From the NCBI GenBank assembly GCA_005222975.1, contig NJBI01000003.1, forward strand, positions 1-64,000: 64,000 nt of DNA, given 5' to 3'. The notes below the pieces were generated by a model, which saw nothing but the letters and a program-made list of their open reading frames with translations, had not been told where the DNA came from and ran no database searches. Both the position numbers and the translations under genes were made by a program. Positions 44,413 through 54,407 of the stretch are shown piece by piece (position 1 is the first letter of the stretch; every line of letters begins with the position of its first letter). This DNA is from Promethearchaeota archaeon Loki_b31. GTDB lineage: Archaea > Asgardarchaeota > Lokiarchaeia > Sigyniarchaeales > SOKP01.

Positions 44413-45573
44413 ATGGCATTATCAAAACGTGAACGTGTATTCAAAGCTCTCGAGCTTGATGGAAAACCAGATATGGTTCCTATACATTTGTTTGGCTTTG
44501 AGCAAACAGGGCTTTCTTTCCAAGCTTTTAAAGAATCAGAAGAAAGGAAAAGATATCATAGTTCCGTAAAAAATACGAAATCTAACGTTAAATACTATAT
44601 TACAGAACAACGCTTTTGGAATGCCGATCTTTATGGAATGGACCCATTTGGGGAAAACAAAATAAAAGTGAGATACGAAAACGCACCTCCTGAGTACGCT
44701 GGCTGTCGTCTTAATAGGATGGACGGTAGGTTATATAGAACCGTGAAGCAAGTTAATACAGGTTTGGAATATGCTTGGTATGTTGGTGGTTATTTTACAA
44801 ATCCGGAGATCTTGCACTCTTATTGGGATCAGTATGGAAAACCAACCGAATTGATTAACGATAGGGTTAAATACTCGACTCAAAAATGGGAAGGTTTTGT
44901 TGAAGCTCTTGCACCTTATTTCTATCCAATGGCAAATTTACCCCTAAATCCCTCTGAAGTTTTAATTGGGGGTCTTTCTTTTACTCGTTTTGCTTATTAT
45001 ATACGAAAAAACCCCCGATTTATTCACGAAATTATGGACGAATACACGAAGGTTGATATTGAAATAATTAAGCGGTTAGCTGAAGTAGGCGTTGATATAG
45101 TTATGTTTGGCGATGATTTGGGTTATAAAGACAATGGATTCTTTTCTTTAAAGGTTTTTCGAGAATTTATCCTTCCATATCACAAAAGAATTTACCAAAC
45201 ATGCAAAAAAAGGGGTGTGTTAGTTGTACTACATTCTTGTGGGAAAATTGATCAATACTTACCCGATTTGGTTGATATTGGTCTTAATTGTATTCAATCT
45301 TTAGAAGCAACAGCAGGAGTTGACTTAGCTGGGTTAAAAAAATCGCTAGGGGATCGTTTGTGCTTTATGGGTGGATTGGACTCCTCAGGGGTTTTAACTC
45401 ATGGAACCCCCGAAGATGTGTATGAAAATGTAAGGAGCACAATAAAGAAAGCTGGTAAAGGTGGTGGATTCTTCGTAGGACCTAGTCACGACATCTTAAA
45501 TATGCCGTGGGAGAATGTTTTAGCAATGAGAGCAGCTATAGAGAAATACCGAAAATATCCATTAAACCTTTGA
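44413..45573 (+). CDS. URO-D-family protein (uroporphyrinogen decarboxylase/methyltransferase-like) 1
   Basis: 386 aa. The URO-D (TIM-barrel) end motifs are clear: VVLHSCGKIDQYLPDLVDIG, CIQSLEATAGVDLAGLKKSL, DRLCFMGGLDSSGVLTHGTP and GGFFVGPSHDIL. The usual heme-pathway arginine-rich N-terminus is not found, so it is a URO-D-like methyltransferase/decarboxylase branch (MtaA-type) and not HemE. Members move methyl groups to corrinoid or coenzyme thiols. No corrinoid protein gene is adjacent. Paralogues at 45591 and 53223 share the barrel. Confidence 0.8.
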   Translation: MALSKRERVFKALELDGKPDMVPIHLFGFEQTGLSFQAFKESEERKRYHSSVKNTKSNVKYYITEQRFWNADLYGMDPFGENKIKVRYENAPPEYAGCRLNRMDGRLYRTVKQVNTGLEYAWYVGGYFTNPEILHSYWDQYGKPTELINDRVKYSTQKWEGFVEALAPYFYPMANLPLNPSEVLIGGLSFTRFAYYIRKNPRFIHEIMDEYTKVDIEIIKRLAEVGVDIVMFGDDLGYKDNGFFSLKVFREFILPYHKRIYQTCKKRGVLVVLHSCGKIDQYLPDLVDIGLNCIQSLEATAGVDLAGLKKSLGDRLCFMGGLDSSGVLTHGTPEDVYENVRSTIKKAGKGGGFFVGPSHDILNMPWENVLAMRAAIEKYRKYPLNL

Positions 45574-45590
45574 GAGTTATTAGCGAAATA

Positions 45591-46871
45591 CTATACGAGG
45601 TTTTTTTCAGTCATAGAACTATTAATCTCCTTAAGCAAATCTTTTTTAAACTTGTTATTTAACTCAATTCCATTTAATATTAAGAACTCCTCTAATTCGT
45701 CTTTCGTTATTTTCTTTTTCCCTTGCTTTTCTATCCAATTCCTTGCTTTAAATATTAATTTGCCATCATTACCGCCCATAAATTTCGGTAAGTAGAGATT
45801 TGTAATAAATTCTGTTCGGTAGAAGGTCCTTACAAATAACCCTTTGCTGTCAAGATTTTTATATAAATTAGAAACTTGCTCTGGCGAGGCATCTATTACC
45901 AAATTTTTACCTACTTTTTGAATTTTCTTATAAAGTGATATCCATATTTCTGATCCCATTGGTGCACTTCCTGCACCTGGAACCCATTGAATCCCCGTTA
46001 TCGCAGGTTCGGCTAATAAGGGATCTAAGTGATGAAGTGCGTTGGGACCATCTAAATGGTAAATTATGTAATCTAAATGTTCTGCTTGAGCTACAAGATC
46101 AGGTAAGGCAAACCTTTTAAACCATTTTGGGTTTAACATCGCACTAAAATCACATTGCATAGGATAACTCCTTTTTCTACACCAGACATTGAGCCAACTA
46201 CTACATCCATTTCCATATTTATCAATAATATCTTGTAATTTATCATAAACATGTAATAGTTTTTCAAGTATGATTGAACGACACGTATCAATAATTTCAG
46301 GCTTTCTCTTCATAGCTAAAATTATATTAGTTGGTCCTAAAAATGCTGAAAGCGTATCTAAAACACCCCCTAAATCAGTTTGTGCTATTGTATAGTTTCT
46401 ACCTGCTCGTTTTGCAGCATATTCAGTAATTCTTAATAATCGTGAATACCATTCATTGTTTTGATTTAATTTGACGCTTTCAAGATATTCTGTTAGATCC
46501 TCTATTTTTATTGGGCGACTAAACCAAACTGTACTCGATTGGAATTTTGGTTTAACTCCAAAAACTGCTGCCACAATTCCAGGACCATAATTCGGGAAAT
46601 AACGAGGCATAGACTCACCCCCATAATATGTAATTTCGGCTCGCTTTTCAAACCCATCAAGAGCATTTTCAATTCCTTCATGGTCTTGTGCTAAATCCCA
46701 ATTTTCACCAACGATATCTAAATACGCACCAAGTTTTCCCCTTTTTTTAGGAAAATAATAACTAAAAACAGGACGATCAATTATTTCTCGATCCCACCAC
46801 GCACTCATTCGCTCTTTCGCTTCATCAATATCCTCTTTATATTCCATAAAAGAAATATCAAAACAAAACAA
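45591..46871 (-). CDS. Divergent URO-D-like protein 2
   Basis: 426 aa. ERMSAWWDREIIDRPVFSYY opens the family of uncharacterised URO-D-like proteins; YIIYHLDGPNALHHLDPLL takes the place of the HSCG motif and ITGIQWVPGAGSAPMG follows it. MEYKEDIDEAKERM suggests that the Met at 46847 is the real start. The C-terminus is extended by about 60 polar residues. It is convergent with URO-D 1 (17-bp gap). Substrate unknown; the family is frequent near sugar-acid and aromatic genes. Confidence 0.68.
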   Translation of the reverse strand: MFCFDISFMEYKEDIDEAKERMSAWWDREIIDRPVFSYYFPKKRGKLGAYLDIVGENWDLAQDHEGIENALDGFEKRAEITYYGGESMPRYFPNYGPGIVAAVFGVKPKFQSSTVWFSRPIKIEDLTEYLESVKLNQNNEWYSRLLRITEYAAKRAGRNYTIAQTDLGGVLDTLSAFLGPTNIILAMKRKPEIIDTCRSIILEKLLHVYDKLQDIIDKYGNGCSSWLNVWCRKRSYPMQCDFSAMLNPKWFKRFALPDLVAQAEHLDYIIYHLDGPNALHHLDPLLAEPAITGIQWVPGAGSAPMGSEIWISLYKKIQKVGKNLVIDASPEQVSNLYKNLDSKGLFVRTFYRTEFITNLYLPKFMGGNDGKLIFKARNWIEKQGKKKITKDELEEFLILNGIELNNKFKKDLLKEINSSMTEKNLV

Positions 46872-46998
46872 ATTAATCTTTACATTTTACAATTCTGTAG
46901 TACACTCAAACTTGAATAGGAGGTTAAAAAATTAAAAAGAGTTGGTTGAGAGAGAAAGACAGAAACCTGAAGATTTTGGAATAGCTTCTTTTTTTCTT

Positions 46999-47901
46999 TT
47001 AATAGAAGGGTTGATCTTTAATATTTGGTAGTTCTATTTGGGGAGCAAATTTTTTAATATATTCAATAGACTTTAATGCTTCGCTTCTTGGTAGTTCAAA
47101 GACTATTGGTCCTGTAAAATTTCTCTGGTGAAGTAAATTTAAAAACTCCGGTGGAAAGTTCTTCCCCGTACCTAAAGCACCATGATCAATAATTCCTTTT
47201 TCAGCGTAGTCTTGTAAATGAATTTCACCTGTGATATCTAAATATTTTTCCGCAATATCAACCAAATCGCATTCTCCCGAGAAACCACCTAGAGTATGTG
47301 CCGTATCAATACATAATTTCGTACCTAATTCCTCAATGATTTTAATTGTAGCTTCAAATGGAAACACGATATTTTCGATCGCAATTTTATTTCTATCTAT
47401 TCCTGTCCTTTTAATAATTTCTTTTATGCTCTGAATTGATAAATCTGCGAACAAATTTGTTGCAACGGGATAGATATCTGGATCCATTATAAAATTCATT
47501 GCATCAGCAATAAATTCGCCCGTTGCATGTAATACATAGACTTCTATATCATCTTCTAATTCGATAAAGGTATTATACGCATCAACTATCGAGTTTATAC
47601 TTCCTTCACGAATGAATTTGTTAGGACTTGCAAGTTCAATGCTTATGAAAGGAAAATGTGCTGAATAAGTAATATCATATTTTTGTTTTATACTCTTAAT
47701 TTTCTCAATTTCTTGCTCTGTTATCTGAATAGGAAATAGTTGGAAGATATCTAGTACAATCTCGCAGTGTTTATATCCCGCTTTAGCAACTCCCTCGATA
47801 AGATCCGAGAGCCTAAATTGTGCTAATCCCGCCAAACCCTTTTCTTTTAGGATTTTATCAATGACAAGATCGAGTGATAAAGGGGAAATTCCAAATCTCA
47901 T
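46999..47901 (-). CDS. Sugar phosphate isomerase/epimerase-like TIM-barrel protein
   Basis: 300 aa. Xylose-isomerase-like/AP-endonuclease-2-type barrel: YKHCEIVLDIF, YSAHFPFISIELASPN, IAIENIVFPFEATIKI (metal-binding Glu), LCIDTAHTLGGFSGE (Asp-x-x-His), IHLQDYAEKGIIDHGALGTG (His, then the metal-loop) and FVFELPRSEA-type ending (IVFELPR). Such enzymes interconvert sugars or sugar acids using divalent metal. Same strand as the URO-D-like 2 gene, 127 bp upstream of it, perhaps one unit. Confidence 0.8.
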   Translation of the reverse strand: MRFGISPLSLDLVIDKILKEKGLAGLAQFRLSDLIEGVAKAGYKHCEIVLDIFQLFPIQITEQEIEKIKSIKQKYDITYSAHFPFISIELASPNKFIREGSINSIVDAYNTFIELEDDIEVYVLHATGEFIADAMNFIMDPDIYPVATNLFADLSIQSIKEIIKRTGIDRNKIAIENIVFPFEATIKIIEELGTKLCIDTAHTLGGFSGECDLVDIAEKYLDITGEIHLQDYAEKGIIDHGALGTGKNFPPEFLNLLHQRNFTGPIVFELPRSEALKSIEYIKKFAPQIELPNIKDQPFY

Positions 47902-48190
47902 ATGAATTAATATGAAATTCTCATAATAAGTTTAATTGAGTTTAAACACTATTAGCAACATGATAAACTGATGGAATTGGTTAAAATTTTTATTAAAAAT
48001 AGCCCTCTATTTTTAATTATCTCCATCAATAACGTCAAGGGAAATAAAATATACTTGACATGAGAGATTATTTATCCAGAGTATTTAAAAGTATTAGGAT
48101 TGAATTTTTACAAAAAACTATATTATTATATTTGAATACAGCAAATATCTATTTACTATATATCTACAATCGGATAAAATTTAGCTAAAA

Positions 48191-48946
48191 ATGTCTAATT
48201 TAAATCTAACACTTTCATTAACACTAAATCATCCAAGCGTACAAAGAGTTATAGAGATCGCAAAAGAGGTAATAAATAATAAAAAAGTGTTAGATACAGA
48301 ATTACTTTATACTTTTGCTAAAAGACAGTTAAAACTTCCCAGAAAAGGGCTCCTAAGCATCATACAATTACTTATTAATAAAAAAGTGTTAGTTGAGGGT
48401 TCAAAATATACTAGAGATGAGGTTCTTAATAATAAGTATAGGTTTAATCTTTATAGATTTTTGACCTCCTATTTAGGAGCTCATTTCTCAACAATAAGAA
48501 AACAAATCATAACAGATAATAGTGGCAACTTGGGAAGTTCCGGCCAGTTGATATGGCATTTGGAAATGCTTATCAAATTCAATTATATTAAAAAGATAAA
48601 AGTTAAAAATTATACTGTTTTTCTTCCGTATGAGATTGATGACGAAATCGGTTTACTTCATTTTGTTTTACGAGATGAAATATACCTAAAAATTATTCAA
48701 TTACTAATAAACAATGAAAAACTTAAAAGAAGTGAAGTCCATAAATTGGTAAATGAAAAAAGAGAGACAGTTTACTATCGAATTAATAACCTTATCGAAT
48801 TTAATATTATTAAATTAAGTGGAGATAAAAATTCTCTCATTCTTAATTCCCGTATGAAAGATGATATAATCTCAATAATAAAGACATTTTCGCAAAATAA
48901 ATCCCAAACTAAAAAATTAAATTTCAATAACGAGAAACGAGGTTAA
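48191..48946 (+). CDS. Winged-helix transcriptional regulator
   Basis: 251 aa with repeated winged-helix units: about 28-62 (TFAKRQLKLPRKGLLSIIQL), about 90-130 and a clear one near 170-222 (LLINNEKLKRSEVHKLVNEK, RETVYYRINNLIEFNIIKLS). No ligand domain. It probably binds DNA and controls its own unit. The membrane protein gene follows after 7 nt, so the two are co-transcribed. The operon starts after about 290 bp without other genes. Confidence 0.68.
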   Translation: MSNLNLTLSLTLNHPSVQRVIEIAKEVINNKKVLDTELLYTFAKRQLKLPRKGLLSIIQLLINKKVLVEGSKYTRDEVLNNKYRFNLYRFLTSYLGAHFSTIRKQIITDNSGNLGSSGQLIWHLEMLIKFNYIKKIKVKNYTVFLPYEIDDEIGLLHFVLRDEIYLKIIQLLINNEKLKRSEVHKLVNEKRETVYYRINNLIEFNIIKLSGDKNSLILNSRMKDDIISIIKTFSQNKSQTKKLNFNNEKRG

Positions 48947-48953
48947 AAATTAA

Positions 48954-50243
48954 ATGACATTGAATTTGACACCTGAGGTTATTGTAGATTTTATCGTAGC
49001 TATTAGTGGATTTGTATTAACTATAACAACTTACATTAAACCAAAAACTAAAAAGATTACCTCATTAAATTACATAAGGTTATCAATCTTCAGTTTTAGC
49101 GTCTTTATTTTTTTAGATGGATTATCTCTCCTCTATATAAGCAAGCTTTTGAGTATCATATCTGGTTTTATTTTAGTCCCATTAACCTTGTCATTAGTAA
49201 TCGGGATAACATATATTATAAAAGAAAATTTTTACTCACCTGGATTTGTAATAGTAATCGGATTGAGTGTTTTATTAATATACCTTGGTTTTCAGCCAAA
49301 TGCCGTCGATATCCAGATACAAGGAGGATATATACGACTACCTTGGACTGGTCTATTTAATGATATTGGAATGATACTTACTGCTATAAGTGAAGTGTAT
49401 ATGCTTTATTGGGGTATAAAAACTCTTAAGAATGCTCCATTTTTGATTAAAAAAGAGGCTTATTTGTTCTTCCTTGGAATTTTCTTTGCTTCGGTTGTAG
49501 CAATGTTTTTTTACGTATTATATTTAATTGACCCTTTTTATATTCTAATTTCTAATTTTGCTTTATTGATTGGTCTCCTAATCGTAACTTTATCGGCAAT
49601 GATTGAACCCAAATTGCTTTATATTTTACCCTTTACAGTTTATAGGATTGTGGTGAAAGATCGCGAGGGATATCCTTTATTTGATCATGATTGGTCGAAA
49701 TCAGAAATAAGTGAAAATATCTTCACTGGATTTATTAATGCCATACAGTTGATGAGTGAAGAAATTATGAATATGGGAGGCTTACTTGATATCCAACTAG
49801 ATGATGGGATTCTAATTTTACACGAATCTGAGAATATTACTGTTGGATTAATAACCTCGAAATCATCAAAGCTACTCAGATATTCTGTAACCAATTTTAC
49901 ATGTGATTTTGAAAATAAATTTGAAAAAATCCTTAAGGAAGGAAATAAAGATATGAGAGAATATGAAAGCGCTCATGAATTAATTGAGAAGTACTTTTCC
50001 AATTTCCCTTCCAGAATAATTTCTCATAAGAGAAAACCTTTACTTTTAACTGAAAGATTATTAAAACTCCCTTTAACATTAGATACAGACCTTAAAAAAA
50101 TTTTCAAAGATGAAGAAGAGTTTAATTTCATCAAATCTGAAATATATCGCACTCCAGAAAGTACCGCAGCAGGCTTTATCTCATTATATAAAGAATTAAA
50201 AAATGAACTAGATGATATAGAAAATGAATATGAAAAAAGCTAA
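48954..50243 (+). CDS. Seven-helix membrane protein with cytosolic longin-like domain
   Basis: 429 aa. Seven hydrophobic segments occupy about 5-220, with the positive-inside loop IKPKTKKITSLNYIRL early. The part after about 225 is soluble and begins VYRIVVKDREGYPLFDHDWS, then FTGFINAIQLMSEEIMNMGG, then DGILILHESENITVGLITSK. This matches the C-terminal domain of the TPR protein at 28773-30737. The architecture is that of a sensor with an intracellular longin/roadblock-type module in place of a kinase. It is coupled to a winged-helix gene 7 nt upstream. Regulation of a small GTPase is inferred. Confidence 0.72.
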   Translation: MTLNLTPEVIVDFIVAISGFVLTITTYIKPKTKKITSLNYIRLSIFSFSVFIFLDGLSLLYISKLLSIISGFILVPLTLSLVIGITYIIKENFYSPGFVIVIGLSVLLIYLGFQPNAVDIQIQGGYIRLPWTGLFNDIGMILTAISEVYMLYWGIKTLKNAPFLIKKEAYLFFLGIFFASVVAMFFYVLYLIDPFYILISNFALLIGLLIVTLSAMIEPKLLYILPFTVYRIVVKDREGYPLFDHDWSKSEISENIFTGFINAIQLMSEEIMNMGGLLDIQLDDGILILHESENITVGLITSKSSKLLRYSVTNFTCDFENKFEKILKEGNKDMREYESAHELIEKYFSNFPSRIISHKRKPLLLTERLLKLPLTLDTDLKKIFKDEEEFNFIKSEIYRTPESTAAGFISLYKELKNELDDIENEYEKS

Positions 50244-50419
50244 AATATGGGAAAACGATAAATTTCTTTTTTACATTACCATATAAACATAAACATTTAT
50301 CATGATATTATCAAAAAGAGAAATCTTTAAAATAAGTAAAATTGATTAGTATTAATCAAAATTTTATATAAAGAATTTACATATTAAAAATATCTAACAA
50401 TCTAATTTTAGTAGTTTTT

Positions 50420-51841
50420 ATGGTTGAAAATGATGAAACTGAAACTTCAAGACATTCTATATGGACCTTTCTATCTTTTGGCTCGTACCAGATTACTTGG
50501 ACGATCCCAACTGCAACAATGAGTCTCTTCATGTTCTATTATTATCATACTATAGTTGGTCTTGATCCTCTCTTGATCTTGTTTGTCACTGTCATAAATA
50601 CTGTGTGGGCTTCTCTTAACGATCCCTTAATTGGCTATTTGACTGATCGCAATTTTAAATGGACACAAAAATGGGGAAGGCGCTTTCCTTGGATAATGCT
50701 TGCATTTATACCACAGTCTTTATCTCTCATATTAATATTTTCTGCTCCAGAGCTCGATCCAGCAAATCCTTGGCCAGTTGTATTATGGCTTCTGTTTTCA
50801 CTAGTTTTGTTTGATTTATTTATCACACTTGTAGACATTCACGCTGCTATACTTCGTGCTGATAAATTTCGAACAGAAAAAGAAAGAAGAAAATATTCAG
50901 GATTTTTTGGTGCGTTTGATATGATTGCACAAGTTCTTGGAATGATGCTTCCACCACTTCTGTTGTTTTTTGGAGACACAAGAATGTCGTATACCGTCAT
51001 GGCAGTAGCAATCGGTTTTATTGGAATTATTTTTGGCGTGTTATTTATCCCTGGAGCACGTGAGGATAAGATCATTATAGATCGATATTATTCTAGGGAA
51101 TACGAACGACTGCATATATTTAAGGGTGTAATGATAGTATTAAAACAAAAAAGTTTTATGGCTTTCTATGCAGCGTATGTTGCTTTTCTTTGTGCTACAA
51201 CGATAATGACTGGAATGGTAGCGTATATGACAACATTTATTTTGCAAGAAAGTGAGGATTTTATGACAATCTTTTTCGCAATATTTCTCTTAGGTGCATT
51301 GATTTCAGTTCCGATCTGGCTCAAAATTCTTAAAAAAGTTAATAATAATAAGAAAGTTTATCTAATCGGAAGCTTCTTATTATGTGCTCTTATCGTACCT
51401 CTCGCCTTTTTTCAAGGACCAATTGATTTGGCAATAATAATGTTTTTGGTGGGTTTTGGCACAGGATGTGTGTGGTCTATTGGAATTCCAGTAATGTTAG
51501 CGAACGCACAGGATGATTATGTAGTACGTACTGGGAAAAATCAGAAGGGATTACTTATAGGAACATGGGCAGTGTTAGGACTTATTACGGCTTTTATCGA
51601 TGAACTACTTATAGCTGCTGTTTTTACACTTACTGGATTTGTTCCAGGAATCTCAGATTATGCAGAATTAGTTGCAACTGTTGCAAATGTAGATATGGTC
51701 CTTTTCGGGATTCGTCTCCTTCTAGGAATTATCCCTATGTTGGTCCTGTTAGTGGGTACTTTGATCTTTTGGAAATATTATCCTCTCACCCAAGAAAAAA
51801 TACTAGAAAACAAAGCTAAGCTAAAAGAACTTGGCTTTTAA
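50420..51841 (+). CDS. GPH-family sugar:cation symporter 1 (MelB-like MFS)
   Basis: 473 aa, about twelve helices. WASLNDPLIGYLTDRNFKWT followed by KWGRRFPWIM is the GPH (MelB) signature with the cation-site Asp, and LFDLFITLVDIHAAIL has the second cation-linked Asp. Relatives take up glycosides, pentoses or hexuronates with Na+ or H+. The long C-terminal charged tail (LENKAKLKELG) is like that of the second GPH gene at 59128-60492. Followed by a T-run at 51851-51858. The substrate is not readable. Confidence 0.86.
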   Translation: MVENDETETSRHSIWTFLSFGSYQITWTIPTATMSLFMFYYYHTIVGLDPLLILFVTVINTVWASLNDPLIGYLTDRNFKWTQKWGRRFPWIMLAFIPQSLSLILIFSAPELDPANPWPVVLWLLFSLVLFDLFITLVDIHAAILRADKFRTEKERRKYSGFFGAFDMIAQVLGMMLPPLLLFFGDTRMSYTVMAVAIGFIGIIFGVLFIPGAREDKIIIDRYYSREYERLHIFKGVMIVLKQKSFMAFYAAYVAFLCATTIMTGMVAYMTTFILQESEDFMTIFFAIFLLGALISVPIWLKILKKVNNNKKVYLIGSFLLCALIVPLAFFQGPIDLAIIMFLVGFGTGCVWSIGIPVMLANAQDDYVVRTGKNQKGLLIGTWAVLGLITAFIDELLIAAVFTLTGFVPGISDYAELVATVANVDMVLFGIRLLLGIIPMLVLLVGTLIFWKYYPLTQEKILENKAKLKELGF

Positions 51842-51918
51842 ATAATCCTCTTTTTTTTATTTAAGATTTAGTTTAGAAATATTATTATATTTTTAATCGA
51901 TATGTTCCATATTTTTAA

Positions 51919-51936
51919 GAAAAATTTTTTATATCC
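51919..51936 (+). promoter_or_regulatory. TATA/BRE-like promoter of the ferredoxin-type gene
   Basis: An A-rich BRE-like stretch is followed by TTTTTTATATCC; TTTATAT at 51928-51934 lies 25-31 nt before ATG 51959, as expected of an archaeal promoter giving a leaderless mRNA. Confidence 0.45.
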
Positions 51937-51958
51937 TTAAGATTAACCTTTAATTACT

Positions 51959-53119
51959 ATGGTTGGTAATTATGAAAAAATAGCAAAAAAAATGGGAGTT
52001 CCTTGGTCAGAAGAAATGGAGAAGATTTTAAAGGCTCTGTATTCCCCTGAGGAAACTGAGATTCTCCTCGTCTTCAACGGACCTTACTTGGATCGTTTTG
52101 ATGCAAAAAAAATAGCGAAAAAACTCAAGCGCTCAATTGATGAGATTGAACCCACATTAAAGGAAATGGCGCGTACTCAAAGGCTCTTTTCTGCTTCAAG
52201 AGGGGATGAAACAACTTATTCAATGTTTCCACTACTTCCAGGGCTTTTTGAACTTTATTTCTCTAACTATGAAAGAGCTATGAGAGAAGAAAAAGAAGTC
52301 TTAGAATTATTCACTGAAGAATATGAGAAATATTATAATCAAGGTCATGTTGTAAACACGGTGAGTTCCTCATATCCTTTCATGAGAGTGTTTGTTGACG
52401 AGAAAGTCATTAAGGATACTATTGAGAGAGGAAAAGGAACTAGTATTGAAGTTGAACAGGAAGTAGAACAATACAAAAATAAAATATTACATTTCGAACA
52501 AGTTAAAAATTTAGTTGAGAAGGCTCGTAGGATCTCTGTTATGGATTGTGCTTGCAGAACTCACATGAAACTACATAATGAGGGTGTTCCCGTAAATGAT
52601 TATCCCATCAATGTATGCATGAGCTTTAATGTGTTTGCAGATTATTGTATAGAAAATGGATTTGGAAGAGAGCTGTCAAAAGAGGAAACTCTTAAAACTC
52701 TGACTGAAGCAGCTAAAGCAGGTTTAGTTCATACCACTCAAAATATGACAGAAAAGATGACATTTATATGCAACTGTGATCGGGATTGTTGTGTAATGCT
52801 ACGAGGAATTCGCCAATTTAACGATCCAAATGTAGTCGCAACATCAAATTTTATACCCGAATATGATAGAGATAATTGTATTTTTTGTTTAAAATGTATA
52901 GAACTCTGTCCCATGAATATTATTGAATTGGTTGATGATGGGAGCGAAGATCAAAGAATTTCAATTAATCTCGATAGATGCATCGGTTGTGGAGTTTGTG
53001 CTTTTAACTGCCCTGAAGAAGCATTAACAATGGTCAAAAAGTATGATAAAATTCCAGTTGAAAACGCGATGTTGATGATGACAAAATCTATTGAGGGTAG
53101 GAAGAATAAAAGTCTTTAG
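51959..53119 (+). CDS. Iron-sulfur protein with N-terminal helical domain and two [4Fe-4S] motifs
   Basis: 386 aa. Residues ~1-180 are helical, with a winged-helix-like start (DAKKIAKKLKRSIDEIEPTL). The middle has more cysteines: SVMDCACRTHM, INVCMSFN and FICNCDRDCCVML, typical of the uncharacterised family. The end holds two ferredoxin motifs, CIFCLKCIELCP (about 302-313) and CIGCGVCAFNCP (about 341-352). It may be an electron carrier or a redox-sensing protein for anaerobic reductases. It is monocistronic between the transporter and a URO-D-like gene. Confidence 0.78.
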   Translation: MVGNYEKIAKKMGVPWSEEMEKILKALYSPEETEILLVFNGPYLDRFDAKKIAKKLKRSIDEIEPTLKEMARTQRLFSASRGDETTYSMFPLLPGLFELYFSNYERAMREEKEVLELFTEEYEKYYNQGHVVNTVSSSYPFMRVFVDEKVIKDTIERGKGTSIEVEQEVEQYKNKILHFEQVKNLVEKARRISVMDCACRTHMKLHNEGVPVNDYPINVCMSFNVFADYCIENGFGRELSKEETLKTLTEAAKAGLVHTTQNMTEKMTFICNCDRDCCVMLRGIRQFNDPNVVATSNFIPEYDRDNCIFCLKCIELCPMNIIELVDDGSEDQRISINLDRCIGCGVCAFNCPEEALTMVKKYDKIPVENAMLMMTKSIEGRKNKSL

Positions 53120-53222
53120 GATAATTTGAATTCTAAAATTGATTAAATTACCTCCTTTTTCTTATAGTTTTGGGTACATTTTTTACACAATACAATGGTT
53201 CAAGAAATAGAATAGTTTTTGT

Positions 53223-54374
53223 TTAAATTGGATATTTTCCATATTTTTTCGTTGCGGAAATCATCGTAAGGACGTTTTCAAGTTTACAAGAATTCGTTAT
53301 GTCTGTGCAAGGGCTCAAAATATAACCCCCACCTTCGCCAGCGTCCCGAATGCACTTTTTCACAGCGCTTACAACTTCGTCTTTTGTGCCATAGGGTAAA
53401 AGTTGAGAAACATCAATATTTCCGATCAAACATAGTTTATCTCCATATTTCTCCTTCAGGAACTTCAAATCCATACCTGCCATCGGCTCCAGAGATTGTA
53501 CGCCGTTGAATCCTGCCTCAATCAGCCCTTCAAAATAGGGTTCAGTGAATCCATCAGAGTGAAAGCACACGTATTTACCCGCTTTCCTTAAAACTTGGAT
53601 GGCTTGCTTATAGGCGGGAATTATGAATTCTCGATGGTATTTTGGGTTTATCATAGTAGTGTTCTTTAAAGCAGAATCATCACATATAAAGAAAATGTCC
53701 AAATCCGTTTCTACGTTTAATTTTGCAGCTGTAATTAGTTTTTTAGCCCTTAGCTCGATATAATGTTTAATTTTACTTTTGTTTTTCCGTATCAACTTAA
53801 TTAACAGTCCTAACCCCAAACCCTCCCAAAGAGGCTCTAAAATTGGGTCAAGATGGCAACATGGTACAAATTCATCGGTTGGGAATTTTTTAAGTCGTTT
53901 ATTAATGTTTCTCGCGAAATCTGGAGCTTCTTCCCATTCAATAGCGAAATATGTATCGTGAAAATAATCTGCTTTTTCTTCAGTATCTATATAATTTCCT
54001 AAATAATAAGCGCCCCCCATATCCATATCTCTTTGTTTTAAATAGATTCTACCGTTAATATCAAGATATTTATTATCATCTGGTAATTTCGGTAAAGGAT
54101 GTTCTTGCATGTGTTTCTGGGGAATGAATGTTGGAAACGAATCGAAGTCCCATGACATATCAAAACCAAGCTTATACTCTAAATTATAATCTCTATAAGA
54201 TAGCTTATACTTCCTCTCTTTGGTGTACGAATCCCCCCAATAATTCAGAAGTTCTCGTTGAAATCCTGGCATGATAATCTGGCAAAACAACGGTATGCGA
54301 TCGGGTTCCTCGTGATTAAACGCCTGTATTACTCTTTTCCGAGCACTCATATTTTCACATTCTCGCAAATTCAA
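53223..54374 (-). CDS. URO-D-family protein 3
   Basis: 383 aa. The start SARKRVIQAFNHEEPDRIPL is characteristic of URO-D-like methyltransferases, followed by YVCFHSDGFTEPYFEGLIEA (HSCG-like), GVQSLEPMAGMDLKFLKEKY, DKLCLIGNIDVSQLLPYGTK and GGGYILSPCTDITNS. Closer in wording to URO-D 1 (44413) than to 45591. The first Met could also be that of MSARKR. Probably a methyltransferase or decarboxylase of an unknown small molecule. It is divergent from the enoyl-CoA hydratase gene. Confidence 0.8.
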   Translation of the reverse strand: MNLRECENMSARKRVIQAFNHEEPDRIPLFCQIIMPGFQRELLNYWGDSYTKERKYKLSYRDYNLEYKLGFDMSWDFDSFPTFIPQKHMQEHPLPKLPDDNKYLDINGRIYLKQRDMDMGGAYYLGNYIDTEEKADYFHDTYFAIEWEEAPDFARNINKRLKKFPTDEFVPCCHLDPILEPLWEGLGLGLLIKLIRKNKSKIKHYIELRAKKLITAAKLNVETDLDIFFICDDSALKNTTMINPKYHREFIIPAYKQAIQVLRKAGKYVCFHSDGFTEPYFEGLIEAGFNGVQSLEPMAGMDLKFLKEKYGDKLCLIGNIDVSQLLPYGTKDEVVSAVKKCIRDAGEGGGYILSPCTDITNSCKLENVLTMISATKKYGKYPI

Positions 54375-54407
54375 TTATTGTATAAGATAAAAAGAAAAGA
54401 AATAATC

